Positions 39,369 to 48,262 of a DNA stretch of 64,000 bases are shown here, piece by piece. Source of the stretch: Mesorhizobium loti (GTDB taxonomy: Bacteria; Pseudomonadota; Alphaproteobacteria; Rhizobiales; Rhizobiaceae). Below the pieces are notes generated by a model, which was not told where the DNA came from, did not search any database, and worked only from the letters and a program-made list of their open reading frames with translations. Location of the stretch: assembly GCF_002858745.1 (NCBI RefSeq), contig NZ_PJRO01000004.1, forward strand, positions 248,001 through 312,000, given 5' to 3'. Numbering within the stretch: position 1 is the first letter of the stretch; every line of letters begins with the position of its first letter. A program made the position numbers and the translations under genes.

Positions 39369-39415
39369 ACAAGGATGCCCTCTCCATTCGAGGAAAGGGC
39401 ATCCTTGTTGATTTT
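39369..39415. terminator. Bidirectional terminator between rnhA and a peroxiredoxin gene
   Basis: CAAGGATGCCC pairs with GGGCATCCTTG around a loop of about 19 bases. T tracts follow on both strands (TTGATTTTT on plus, TTGTTTC on minus). The genes are convergent, so it serves both. Confidence 0.9.
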
Positions 39416-39901
39416 TCAGAGTTGCTCGAGGAGCTTCGCTGCACCGGAATCTATTGCCTGGCCAGGGCTGCCTTCGATGTTGAGTGCCGTCACGGTGCCG
39501 TCTTCGACGATCATCGAAAAGCGCTTGGAGCGCAGGCCGAGCCCATTGGCGCCGAGGTCGATGTCGAGGCCGGCCGCCTTGGCGAAATCGCCGCTGCCAT
39601 CAGCCAGGAACAGGATCTTGCCTTCGCCGCCGGTGAAGCGCGCCCAGGCGCCCATCACGAACTGGTCATTGACCGCCACGACCGCGATCTGGTCGACGCC
39701 GCGCGACAGGATGGCGTCGCGGTTTTCGAGATAACCCGGCAGATGATTGTTGTTGCAGGTCGGGGTGAAGGCACCCGGGACGCCGAACAGCACCACCTTC
39801 TTGCCAGCAAAGACATCAGCGGTGGTCAGCGCCTTGGCGCCGTCGTCGGTCATCGTCTTGAAGGTGGCCTCGGGCAGCTTTTCGCCAACGGCAATGGTCA
39901 T
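39416..39901 (-). CDS. Peroxiredoxin, Prx5 type
   Basis: A 161-residue thiol peroxidase. The peroxidatic Cys lies in PGAFTPTCNNNHLPGY near residue 49. Other Prx5 features are VVAVNDQFVMGAW and GLGLRSKRFSMIVEDG. No second conserved Cys is seen, so it is probably a 1-Cys enzyme reduced by glutathione/glutaredoxin. It reduces hydrogen peroxide and alkyl peroxides. It is transcribed alone. Confidence 0.94.
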   Translation of the reverse strand: MTIAVGEKLPEATFKTMTDDGAKALTTADVFAGKKVVLFGVPGAFTPTCNNNHLPGYLENRDAILSRGVDQIAVVAVNDQFVMGAWARFTGGEGKILFLADGSGDFAKAAGLDIDLGANGLGLRSKRFSMIVEDGTVTALNIEGSPGQAIDSGAAKLLEQL

Positions 39902-39990
39902 GGCAGTCCTCTGTGTCTGGGAGGGAAGGAATAGTGCAAAGCGATAGCGCCTTCCGTGTCACCTCGCAATGCGGCCACGGCTGGCGATTG

Positions 39991-40896
39991 TCACGGATAA
40001 GGCAACAGACCTTCAACTGCTCCGGACGGAGTGGTCAGCGTGTAGGGAAGGCCGGCGCCTTGCACCGCCTTGCCGGGCCGTCCGAGGATCGGGATCGAAA
40101 AGACCAATTTGCCCTCCTTCTCCGCGCGTGTCGGCGCGCCGAACAGATAACCCTGCTCGCCGGCGACGAAGAGGTCGATGCGTTTGGCCTCGCCCGGAGC
40201 GGTCGCCTCCACAACCAGCCTGTCCTTGTCTCCGGGCTGTGTCTTCGCGCCGAAGGCAGCGCTTGATCTCTGTGGCAAGGAAGCCAATGCGGTCTCCACC
40301 AGTTCGGCATCCTCGGCATTGCCGGCATCTTCGGCCGGGTCGACCTTCAATTGTGCCTGCAGCGGGATGCAGATCGTCTGGCAGATGCCGAGAAACACGC
40401 CGGCATCGATGATCGCGTTTTCCCCCGGCTTTGCCAGTGTGAACGTGATCGGCAGCGTGACTGTGCGGTCATAGCCGGCCCAACTGCCATAACCGTCATC
40501 GTGGCGGCCGGGAGCCGGGTAGGACAGCTCGGCTTTGGTGACATTGATCGCCTTGGTGATATCGATCTGTGGCGGCACACCGCTGGCGCCGGGATCGCGC
40601 CAATAGGTCTTCCAGCCCGGTTTCAATTCGATATGAAGCGCCCCGATGAGTTGGCCGGAAGCATCAGGTGTGCCGGTGGTCACCAGTCGCACGCGTCCGC
40701 CTTCGCTGTCCGCCCAGGCGGATGAGGAGGCAGCGGCTGGCAGGCTGGTAGCCATCAGGGCGGCGAAGCCCAGAGCGGTTCCGATTTTCTCGGAAACGCG
40801 GAAACGCTCTAATTCTTTGTTTTTACGCAATTCCGGACGGAAAACCGCTACGCACTTTTCCTGGAATTGCTCTAGCGAAAATCTCAAGCGATCCAT
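39991..40896 (-). CDS. DsbD N-domain-like thiol-disulfide protein, with repeat-encoded N-terminus
   Basis: A 301-residue exported protein. The mature part (from about residue 60) looks like the periplasmic DsbD N-terminal domain (DsbC-type acceptor fold): IELKPGWKTYWRDPGASGVP, and a Cys pair in GICQTICIPLQAQ. A role in periplasmic disulfide exchange is inferred. ATG 40896 is the best start. Residues 8-42 are encoded by repeat copy 3, and the hydrophobic signal core (GFAALMATSLPAAASS) follows directly, so the n-region is repeat-derived and unusually long. A TTG inside the repeat (40835) would give a shorter, more normal signal peptide, also starting in repeat sequence. Confidence 0.82.
   Translation of the reverse strand: MDRLRFSLEQFQEKCVAVFRPELRKNKELERFRVSEKIGTALGFAALMATSLPAAASSSAWADSEGGRVRLVTTGTPDASGQLIGALHIELKPGWKTYWRDPGASGVPPQIDITKAINVTKAELSYPAPGRHDDGYGSWAGYDRTVTLPITFTLAKPGENAIIDAGVFLGICQTICIPLQAQLKVDPAEDAGNAEDAELVETALASLPQRSSAAFGAKTQPGDKDRLVVEATAPGEAKRIDLFVAGEQGYLFGAPTRAEKEGKLVFSIPILGRPGKAVQGAGLPYTLTTPSGAVEGLLPYP
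40772..40875 (-). repeat. 103-bp two-hairpin palindromic repeat, copy 3, inside a coding region
   Basis: This copy is reversed relative to the others. On the minus strand it runs from CTAGAGCAATTCC to GGAACCGCTCTG. It has no stop in the gene's frame and encodes LEQFQEKCVAVFRPELRKNK and the following residues up to the signal core. The second stem-loop is changed (GAGAAAATCGG), which keeps the frame open. Confidence 0.92.
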
Positions 40897-41045
40897 GATG
40901 CTGATTTGAAACGGCAAATGCGGCGGCGCAACCGCTTTCGGCTGATGCGGCCCATCATTTTTGCGTGAGTCCTACGCATCAAGGTGCCCGCGAATTGCAC
41001 CAATGGCATCTTTCAAGCGTGCCGGAAACGCGTTACCCTCCGCCT

Positions 41046-41654
41046 ATGGACCTTTTACGCCACAAGAATGCGGCCGGTAAAAGCGGCTTTCTCGACGACC
41101 AGTTCCTCATCGCCATGCCCGGTATGAAGGACGAGCGGTTCGCGCGTTCTGTCATCTACATCTGCGCTCACTCGGACGAAGGTGCGATGGGGCTGATCAT
41201 CAACCAGACCCAACAGATGCTGTTCCCCGATCTTCTGGTGCAGCTTGGCATCATGAACGAACAGGAGGCGATCCGCCTGCCGGCGCAGACCCGCGACTTC
41301 ATCGTACGCAATGGCGGACCGGTGGACCGCAGCCGTGGTTTCGTCCTGCACACCGGTGACTATCGCGTTGAATCCTCACTGCCGGTCTCGGACGATATCT
41401 GCCTGACTGCCACCGTCGACATCCTGCGCGCCATCTCCGCGGGGCGCGGGCCACGCCAGGCGCTGATGACACTCGGCTATTCCGGCTGGGGTGCCGGCCA
41501 GCTCGAAAGCGAAATTACCGAAAACGGCTGGCTTACCTGCCCGGCGACACCGGAGCTTCTGTTCGATCCCGACATCGAAGGCAAATACGACCGGGCGCTC
41601 GCCTCGATCGGCATCGATCTCGCGCGTTTCAGCCAGGCGGCAGGCCACGCCTGA
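41046..41654 (+). CDS. YqgE/AlgH family protein
   Basis: A 202-residue protein of the UPF0301 family. Family segments are [55 protein letters not shown] and [15 protein letters not shown]. Function is unclear; AlgH has been linked to alginate control in Pseudomonas. ATG 41046 (MDLLRHKNA) is used; the upstream open frame lacks support. It is divergent from the DsbD-N-like gene. Confidence 0.93.
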   Translation: MDLLRHKNAAGKSGFLDDQFLIAMPGMKDERFARSVIYICAHSDEGAMGLIINQTQQMLFPDLLVQLGIMNEQEAIRLPAQTRDFIVRNGGPVDRSRGFVLHTGDYRVESSLPVSDDICLTATVDILRAISAGRGPRQALMTLGYSGWGAGQLESEITENGWLTCPATPELLFDPDIEGKYDRALASIGIDLARFSQAAGHA

Positions 41655-41659
41655 GCGCC

Positions 41660-41812
41660 TCTTTTTCCTCGTTCCGCTTGCCGGGAGAGGATGTCGGCGA
41701 AGCCGACAGGTGAGGGGCTGCGCTATCGTCGGCAGGAAATGCTCACGCCGGCCATTTCAAACATCGAGACGCCCTTCACCTTCTCCCCGTGAACGGAGAG
41801 AGGGAAAGGTGC
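41660..41812. repeat. Degenerate rhizobial intergenic palindromic element
   Basis: The convergent gap contains GGGAGAGGATGTCGGCGAAG with GCCGACAGGTGAGGGGC, where TGTCGGC and GCCGACA pair, then TTCTCCCCGTGAACGGAGAG near 41780, a second palindrome. Such modules are widespread between genes in Mesorhizobium and relatives. It may provide termination for the two converging genes. Confidence 0.55.
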
Positions 41813-44803
41813 TCATGCCTGCGTCAGCGGATACTGTTCGCGCAGCAGCTTGATCACGGCATCGCCGTTCATCGGCGCACCAAACATGAAGCTCTGGACA
41901 TATTCGCAGCCCATCTGGCGCAATTCCAGCGCATCGCTCTGGTCGGAAATGCCTTCCGCCACAACGGCGAGACCGAGTTCATGTGCCATGTTGACCATCG
42001 AACGCAGCAACACGGCGCGCTTGGGCGACGTGTCGTCGATGAAGCTCTTGTCGATCTTGATCGTGTCGAAGGGGAAACGGGTGAGGTACGACAGCGACGA
42101 GTAGCCTGTGCCGAAATCGTCGAGCGATAGACCAATGCCCAGCTGCTTCAGCTTGCTCAGCACATGAGCAGCCTGTTCGGGGTTGTCCATGACCAGCGAT
42201 TCGGTGAGTTCGAGCCTCAGGCATCGCGGTTTCAGGCCGGCGCGTGCGATCACCGAGCGAACATCGGTGACAAGATCGCGACGGATAAGCTGGCGGCTGG
42301 AGAGATTGACCGAAACCGACAGCGGCGTGTCACCGATTTGTTTCTGCCAGCCGGCCAGGTCTTCCGCGGCCTTTTGCATGGCAAAGAGCCCGAGCTGCAC
42401 GATAAGGCCGCAGCTCTCGGCGACCGGAATGAAATCGGCTGGCGGGATCATGCCACGGCGCGGGTGATCCCAGCGCAGCAGCGCTTCGAAACCGGCGACG
42501 CTGTAGTCTTCCAACCGAACGATCGGCTGATAGGCAAGGGTGAATTCACGGCGTTCTATGGCCCGGCGCAGATCGGACTCGAACTGCAGCCGGTCGGTGC
42601 CGACGGTGCGGAAGGCTGGACGGAACGGCTCGATGCGATCGCCACCGAACCGCTTGGCCTGGTGCATGGCGAGCTCCGCATCTTTCACGAGATCTTCCGC
42701 GGAAGTCTGGTCGGATGACCAGGTGATCAGGCCGACGGAGGCGGTCAGCACGATCTCGCGCTTGGCGAAGGTGATCGGCGAGCTGATCGCGTGTTTGATG
42801 GCATCCGCCATGGCGGCAATCCGAGCCGGATCCTGTTCGGAAAGCAGCATCAGCGCGAACTGGTCACCGGCAAAACGCGACAGCGAGTCCTTCGGCTTCA
42901 GCAGGCGGTGCAGACGCCGCGCCACGGTGAGCAGGATGGTGTCGCCGGCAGAAATACCCAACCCGTCATTGACCTGCTTGAAGCGGTCGATATCGATGAC
43001 GAAGACGGTCGGCCGCACCTTGTCTTCGGTGCGCGCGATCGAGATGATCGCTTCCAGCCGGTTCATGAACAGCTCGCGGTTCGGCAGGCCGGTCAGGTTG
43101 TCGTGCACGGCGTCGTGCAGAAGCCGCTCTTCCGATTTCTTCTGCTCGGTCACGTCGACCATCGTGCCGACGCAGCGGATGACCTCGCCATCGGAGCCGA
43201 TTACCGGACGTGCTCTCAACGCGAACCAATGATAGTGGCCATCGGCGCCGCGCAGGCGGAAGTTCTGCGCCACGCGGCCGCGCCGATGCTCCAGCACGAC
43301 GTCGAGCGTGGTGCGGAATGTGTCGCGGTCGTCCGAATGCAGGACCGGCAGCCAGTTGCGGGCCGCGCCGCCGAGGCTGCCCGGTGCGAGGCCGAGCTGC
43401 AGGCTGACATCGGGACGGGTGACGATGCGGTCGCGCAGGACATCCCAGTCCCACACAGTGTCGCCGGAGCCCGCGACCGCTAGCGCCTGGCGCTCGAGGT
43501 CGGAGAACAGGCCTTGGTGCAGTGCGCCACCGGCAAAGGCGTGCTGCATGACGGTAAAGCCGATCAGAAGAATCACCAGGATCAGCCCGCCGCCGAGTGC
43601 AGGCTGCACGATGTCGTTGTCGAGCAGGCCGGTGATCGCCATCCACGAGCCCGTGGCCCATAACAGCACCATCACCCAGCTTGGAATGAGCATGATGGCG
43701 CGGTCGTAGCCACGCACACCAAGAAAGATGATGAGGCCGAGGCCGGTGACCGCAGTGGCGGCGAACGAGATGCGGGCAATGCCGGCTGCGATCGCAGGAT
43801 CGATGATGGCGATGCCGGCGATTGCGGCAAGACCAAGTACCCATACCACCGCGCCGTAGCTGAAATGGCCGTGCCAACGGTTGAGATTCAGATAGGTGAA
43901 CAGGAAGACGACGAAGGTCGTTGCGAGGGCAACTTCGGCGCCGGCACGCCAGACTTGCTCGGAACCGGGCGCCACCTGGATGATCTTGGCCAGGAAGCCG
44001 AAGTCGATGCAGATGTAGGCAAGCACCGCCCAGGCCAACGCTGCGGTTGCCGGAAACAGCGAGGTTCCCTTGACCACGAACAGGATCGTCAGGAACAGCG
44101 CCAGAAGACCGGCGATACCGATGACGATGCCGCGATAGAGCGTGTAGGAATTGACGGTGTCCTTGTAAGCCTCCGGCTCCCACAGATAAACCTGCGGCAG
44201 CTTAGGCGAAGCGAGTTCGGCGATGAAGGTGACCACGGAACCGGGGTTCAACGTAACGCGAAAGACGTCGGCATCCGGACTGGCCTGCTTGTCGAGCGCA
44301 AAGCCCTCGGAAGGGGTGATGGCGGTGATGCGTGTCGAGCCGAGATCCGGCCAGAAGATGCCCGATTTCACCAGCCGGAAATGCGGTGCGACGATAAGGC
44401 GGTCGATAACATCGTCGGTGGTGTTGGCGAGCGCGAAAACAGCCCAGTCGCCGGTCGAACGCGCATCATTGGCCTCGACCTCGATACGTCGGACGATGCC
44501 GTCGGAACCCGGTGCCGTCGACACCTGGAAATTCTCGCCCTGATTGCGGTAGATTTCGACCGCGCCTGAAAGGTCGAGCGCGACGTCGTCGCGGGAAATC
44601 TTGATCGGTTCCACGGCAGAAGCGGAAGCGGCGGCGAAAAGGGTCACGATCGTCGCAAGGACGAAAGCTAGAGCTATTCCCGGAAAAGTGTGTAACGGTT
44701 TTCCGTCCGGAATTGCGTAAAAACAAATAGTTAGAGCGTTTCCGCGTTTCCGTGAAAAACGGAAACGCTCTAACACCGATCCGTTTCGCAGGAGTTTCGT
44801 CAA
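41813..44803 (-). CDS. Membrane 7TM-PAS-GGDEF-EAL c-di-GMP protein with repeat-encoded N-terminus
   Basis: A 996-residue protein. Domain order: signal-like helix (about 46-64), periplasmic 7TMR-DISM-like domain (about 70-215), seven-helix membrane region (about 221-421), PAS (about 440-560), GGDEF (about 565-725) and EAL (about 740-985). The GGDEF site is AGDQF (near 642), so cyclase activity is doubtful. The EAL residues look complete: FEALLRWDH, NLSSRQ, LELTES, DDFGTGYSSL, KIDKSFI, VVAEGI. It is therefore probably a phosphodiesterase. TTG 44803 has AAGGG before it and sits next to the acetyltransferase stop. Residues 11-45 come from repeat copy 4. It is last in the thrC operon. Confidence 0.88.
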   Translation of the reverse strand: MTKLLRNGSVLERFRFSRKRGNALTICFYAIPDGKPLHTFPGIALAFVLATIVTLFAAASASAVEPIKISRDDVALDLSGAVEIYRNQGENFQVSTAPGSDGIVRRIEVEANDARSTGDWAVFALANTTDDVIDRLIVAPHFRLVKSGIFWPDLGSTRITAITPSEGFALDKQASPDADVFRVTLNPGSVVTFIAELASPKLPQVYLWEPEAYKDTVNSYTLYRGIVIGIAGLLALFLTILFVVKGTSLFPATAALAWAVLAYICIDFGFLAKIIQVAPGSEQVWRAGAEVALATTFVVFLFTYLNLNRWHGHFSYGAVVWVLGLAAIAGIAIIDPAIAAGIARISFAATAVTGLGLIIFLGVRGYDRAIMLIPSWVMVLLWATGSWMAITGLLDNDIVQPALGGGLILVILLIGFTVMQHAFAGGALHQGLFSDLERQALAVAGSGDTVWDWDVLRDRIVTRPDVSLQLGLAPGSLGGAARNWLPVLHSDDRDTFRTTLDVVLEHRRGRVAQNFRLRGADGHYHWFALRARPVIGSDGEVIRCVGTMVDVTEQKKSEERLLHDAVHDNLTGLPNRELFMNRLEAIISIARTEDKVRPTVFVIDIDRFKQVNDGLGISAGDTILLTVARRLHRLLKPKDSLSRFAGDQFALMLLSEQDPARIAAMADAIKHAISSPITFAKREIVLTASVGLITWSSDQTSAEDLVKDAELAMHQAKRFGGDRIEPFRPAFRTVGTDRLQFESDLRRAIERREFTLAYQPIVRLEDYSVAGFEALLRWDHPRRGMIPPADFIPVAESCGLIVQLGLFAMQKAAEDLAGWQKQIGDTPLSVSVNLSSRQLIRRDLVTDVRSVIARAGLKPRCLRLELTESLVMDNPEQAAHVLSKLKQLGIGLSLDDFGTGYSSLSYLTRFPFDTIKIDKSFIDDTSPKRAVLLRSMVNMAHELGLAVVAEGISDQSDALELRQMGCEYVQSFMFGAPMNGDAVIKLLREQYPLTQA
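44668..44773 (+). repeat. 103-bp two-hairpin palindromic repeat, copy 4, inside a coding region
   Basis: Plus-strand orientation CTAGAGCTATTCC to GGAAACGCTCTAAC. The gene on the minus strand reads it in the reverse direction to copy 3, as LERFRFSRKRGNALTICFYA followed by IPDGKPLHTFPGIA. The signal core ALAFVLATIVTLFAAA begins at its end. Confidence 0.93.
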
Positions 44804-44805
44804 AA

Positions 44806-45402
44806 TCAGCCCTTCGTAGCGGATGCCGGCGGATCGTCTGCGATCCGGGCATAAAGATAGTGGTCTTGCCACGCTCCATTGATGCGAAGATAGGAGCGCG
44901 CCAGTCCTTCACGCTGGAATCCGGCTTTTTCAAGCACACGGATCGAACGAACGTTGTCGGGAATACAGGCTGCTTCGATCCGGTGCAACTTGAGTGTGTC
45001 GAAGGCGAAACGCACCACCATTTTGGCGGCGTCTGTCATCATGCCGCGACCGGCATAGCGCTCGCCAATCCAGTAGCCGATGTGGCCACTTTGCGCGACA
45101 CCATGGCGGATGTTGCCCAAGGTGATGCCTCCGGCGAGCTTGCCAGAGCTGCGGTCGAAGATGAAGAAAGCGATCGCAGTGCCTTGCGCGTAGTCCTCGC
45201 GATAACGGCCGATGCGGTGCCGCCATGCTGAGCGGTCGAGTTCATCAGGTGCCCAGCGTGGTTCCCAGCGTTCCAGGAACGCACGGCTTTCTCCACGCAA
45301 TGCCGCCCATTCGCGATGATCGTTCGCCACGGGCACGCGCAACAAGACCTTCTCGCCCTTCAGTGCCGGCAAGTCTCGGCGAAAAAAAGGGAGCGCGAAC
45401 AC
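44806..45402 (-). CDS. GNAT acetyltransferase, RimJ/RimL type
   Basis: A 198-residue acetyltransferase. It has RVPVANDHREWAALRGESR at the start and the acetyl-CoA region GYWIGERYAGRGMMTDAAKM, followed by RIEAACIPDNVRSIRVLEKA with GFQREGLARSYLRINGAWQD, the RimJ/RimL C-terminus. Members acetylate the N-termini of ribosomal proteins or other targets. GTG 45402 is the start. It lies 16 bases after the M16 peptidase gene, in an operon with thrC. Confidence 0.91.
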   Translation of the reverse strand: MFALPFFRRDLPALKGEKVLLRVPVANDHREWAALRGESRAFLERWEPRWAPDELDRSAWRHRIGRYREDYAQGTAIAFFIFDRSSGKLAGGITLGNIRHGVAQSGHIGYWIGERYAGRGMMTDAAKMVVRFAFDTLKLHRIEAACIPDNVRSIRVLEKAGFQREGLARSYLRINGAWQDHYLYARIADDPPASATKG

Positions 45403-45417
45403 GGCTGTCCGCCAGGA

Positions 45418-46710
45418 TCAGACGGCGAGCTTCCGGGCCGCGACCTCGATGCCCGGGAGCTGGTCGAGAACCGCCTCGTAGGGCGCCAGCGTACCAACGG
45501 GGCCAACGGCGGCCAGCGTCGGCCGTGTCGAGAACAGGCGGGAGGACAGATCGGCCAGGCGCTCGGTGGTCAGCGCTCCAAGCCGCTCCATCAACTCTTC
45601 CTTCGGGATCGGACGGCCGAACAGCAGCAACTGGCGCGCGATCTGGGACGCGCGGCTGGCCGGGCTTTCCGCCGACATGATAAGTCCTGCCCGGTACTGC
45701 GCGCGGGCGCGGTCGAGTTCTTCCTGGGAAATATCCTCGCCCGCTCGCTGCAATTCGCGCACGATCACCGGCACCAGCTCGGCAATATCATTCTGGCCGG
45801 TTGCGGCATGGACACCGAATATGCCGGTGTCCGAAAAACCCCAGTGGAAGGCATAGACCGAATAACAAAGGCCGCGCTTTTCGCGCACTTCCTGGAACAG
45901 TCGTGACGACATGCCGCCACCCAGGATCATCGACAGCACTTGTGAAGCGTAGAAGTCGCGCACGTGATAGGCGCGGCCCTCGAAGCCGAGCACGATCTGC
46001 GCGTCCATCAGGTCGCGGTCCTCGCGGAAATCGCCGCCGACATACTGCGCATATTGCGGAGCGATGTTCTCGGCCTTTGAACGGAATGAACCGAGCTTGT
46101 TTTCCACTTCGCGCACGAAATCGTCATGTTTCACGTCGCCGGCGGCAACCATGACCATGCGATCGGCACCGTATTGGCGCTCCATGAAATTGTGCAGCTG
46201 TTTGGAAGTGAAGGATTTTACCGTTTCCGGCGTACCCAGGATCGAACGGCCGATGGTCTGATGGCGGAAAGCGGTTTCGGTGAACCGGTCAAAGACGACA
46301 TCGTCGGGTGTGTCGTGCGCGGCACCGATCTCCTGCAGGATGACGTTCTGCTCGCGCTCCAGCTCTTCAGAGTCGAATTCCGATTCCTGCAGGATGTCGG
46401 CCAGGATATCGACTGCCAGCGGCACATCGTCCGACAACACACGGGCGTAGAAAGATGTCGTCTCGACACTGGTGGCGGCGTTGATCTCGCCGCCGACATT
46501 CTCGATTTCCGAGGCGATCTCGAAGGCCGAGCGCCTTTTCGTGCCCTTGAAAGCCATGTGCTCGAGCAGGTGAGCCATTCCATGCTCATCGTCGCGCTCG
46601 TTGCGGGCTCCGGATTTGACCCAGGCGCCTAGAGCAACGGATTCGATGCTTGGAAGGGTTTCGGTGGCGACTGTCAGGCCGTTCGACAGACGGCTTACCT
46701 CAACACCCAT
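45418..46710 (-). CDS. M16 family zinc peptidase (mitochondrial-processing-peptidase-like)
   Basis: A 430-residue insulinase-family protease. The inverted zinc motif is HLLEHMAFKGT, with a downstream Glu in the ELEREQNVILQEI region. Residues from about 190 form the second M16 domain (GGGMSSRLFQEVREKRGLCY). This is the alphaproteobacterial relative of the mitochondrial processing peptidase beta subunit. ATG 46710 (MGVEVSRLSNG) has GGGAG before it; 120 bases of open frame upstream fall within thrC. It lies 14 bases after thrC, a neighbour pair conserved in Rhizobiales. Confidence 0.95.
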   Translation of the reverse strand: MGVEVSRLSNGLTVATETLPSIESVALGAWVKSGARNERDDEHGMAHLLEHMAFKGTKRRSAFEIASEIENVGGEINAATSVETTSFYARVLSDDVPLAVDILADILQESEFDSEELEREQNVILQEIGAAHDTPDDVVFDRFTETAFRHQTIGRSILGTPETVKSFTSKQLHNFMERQYGADRMVMVAAGDVKHDDFVREVENKLGSFRSKAENIAPQYAQYVGGDFREDRDLMDAQIVLGFEGRAYHVRDFYASQVLSMILGGGMSSRLFQEVREKRGLCYSVYAFHWGFSDTGIFGVHAATGQNDIAELVPVIVRELQRAGEDISQEELDRARAQYRAGLIMSAESPASRASQIARQLLLFGRPIPKEELMERLGALTTERLADLSSRLFSTRPTLAAVGPVGTLAPYEAVLDQLPGIEVAARKLAV

Positions 46711-46724
46711 ATAGCTAAAACTCC

Positions 46725-48122
46725 CTAACGCGCCGCCCGGGAGCGGCGACGAACATAATCTTCCACCATTTTCAGGTCCGATGGAAGTACCGCATATTTT
46801 TCCTCCGAATTCATTAAGTCGGCAAGCCATGAAGGCAAGGCAGGGTGGATTCCGCTCGCATCTTCGACGGCAGCCGGGAATTTCGCAGGATGCGCGGTCC
46901 CCAGAACGATCATCGGGATGTTGCTGGCAGATTGCAAGGCGGCGACATGAACGCCTGAGGCCGTATGAGGATCGAGCAGATAGTTCGATCGGGCCAGCGT
47001 AGTGCGGATCGTCTCGGCGACGTCGGCCTGAGTCGCACGGCCAGCGTCGAACTCGGCGCGGATGCCGGCAAGTCCATCCGCCTCGATGGTGAAGGCTTCG
47101 GACTGCTTCAGGGAGTTCATATAGCGGCGCACCGTCTCGGCATTGCGTTGCGAGACCTCGAACAGCAACCGCTCGAAATTCGAGGACACCTGAATGTCCA
47201 TCGACGGCGAGGTCGTCGCAAAAACCCCCTTCATGCGGTACTCGCCGCTGGAAAGCGTGCGCGCCAGAATGTCGTTGTCGTTGGTGGCGATCACCAGGCG
47301 CTCGATCGGGAGACCCATGCGTTTGGCCGCGTATCCGGCGAAGATGTCGCCGAAATTGCCGGTCGGTACCGTAAAGGACACCGGCCGGTCAGGTGCGCCG
47401 AGCGACAGTGCCGATGAGAAATAATAGACGATCTGGGCCATGATCCGTGCCCAGTTGATCGAGTTCACGCCTGACAGTGAGACTGCGTCGCGGAAGGCGT
47501 GGTCGTTGAACATGTCCTTCAACAGGCCTTGGCAGTCGTCGAAATTGCCTTCGATCGCCAGCGCATGGACGTTGGCGGCGGTCGAAGTCGTCATCTGTCG
47601 CTGCTGCACAGGCGAGACGCGCCCGTTCGGAAACAGGATGACGATGTCGGTGCGCTCGCGCCCGGCAAAGGCCTCGATGGCCGCACCGCCCGTGTCGCCC
47701 GATGTGGCGCCGACGATGGTCGCACGCTCGCCGCGCTCGGAAAGCACATGATCCATCAGCCGGGCCAGCAACTGCATGGCCACGTCCTTGAAGGCCAGCG
47801 TCGGACCATGGAAGAGTTCGAGTACGAACGTGTTGGATCCGGTCTGGACCAGTGGACACACTGCTTCATGACGGAAGGTCGCGTAGGCCTCGCGCACCAG
47901 CTTTGCGAACACGGCAGGAGCGATCTCTCCGCCGAGGAAGGGCGTCAGCACGCGAATGGCGAGATCGGCATAAGAAAGCCCGCGCATGGCCTTGATTTCG
48001 GCGGGCGAGAAATGCGGCCAGGTTTCAGGCACATAAAGTCCACCGTCACGCGCCAGCCCTGCCAGCACAGTATCCGCAAAGCCAAGCGCGGGGGCCTCTC
48101 CGCGTGTACTCACATAGCGCAT
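46725..48122 (-). CDS. thrC: Threonine synthase
   Basis: A 465-residue PLP enzyme that makes threonine from phosphohomoserine. The PLP lysine is in FHGPTLAFKDVAMQLLARL, and GATSGDTGGAAIEAFAGRE binds phosphate. It starts MRYVSTRGEAPALGFADTVL, the usual form. It is the first gene of an operon with the M16 peptidase, the acetyltransferase and the GGDEF/EAL gene. The thrB gene is 8 kb away on the opposite strand. Confidence 0.97.
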   Translation of the reverse strand: MRYVSTRGEAPALGFADTVLAGLARDGGLYVPETWPHFSPAEIKAMRGLSYADLAIRVLTPFLGGEIAPAVFAKLVREAYATFRHEAVCPLVQTGSNTFVLELFHGPTLAFKDVAMQLLARLMDHVLSERGERATIVGATSGDTGGAAIEAFAGRERTDIVILFPNGRVSPVQQRQMTTSTAANVHALAIEGNFDDCQGLLKDMFNDHAFRDAVSLSGVNSINWARIMAQIVYYFSSALSLGAPDRPVSFTVPTGNFGDIFAGYAAKRMGLPIERLVIATNDNDILARTLSSGEYRMKGVFATTSPSMDIQVSSNFERLLFEVSQRNAETVRRYMNSLKQSEAFTIEADGLAGIRAEFDAGRATQADVAETIRTTLARSNYLLDPHTASGVHVAALQSASNIPMIVLGTAHPAKFPAAVEDASGIHPALPSWLADLMNSEEKYAVLPSDLKMVEDYVRRRSRAAR

Positions 48123-48262
48123 CGTAGACTTTCCATTTCAACAGCCATTCTGGTCAACCGGTCCCGATTTGGGCTAAGGCGTGGATTTGTGCGCGTCCTC
48201 AGTCGCATTTTTGCCGTCTCGTTGCTATAGGTCGCCTGCTTCGCGTGAGGGAACTGCTTTTT

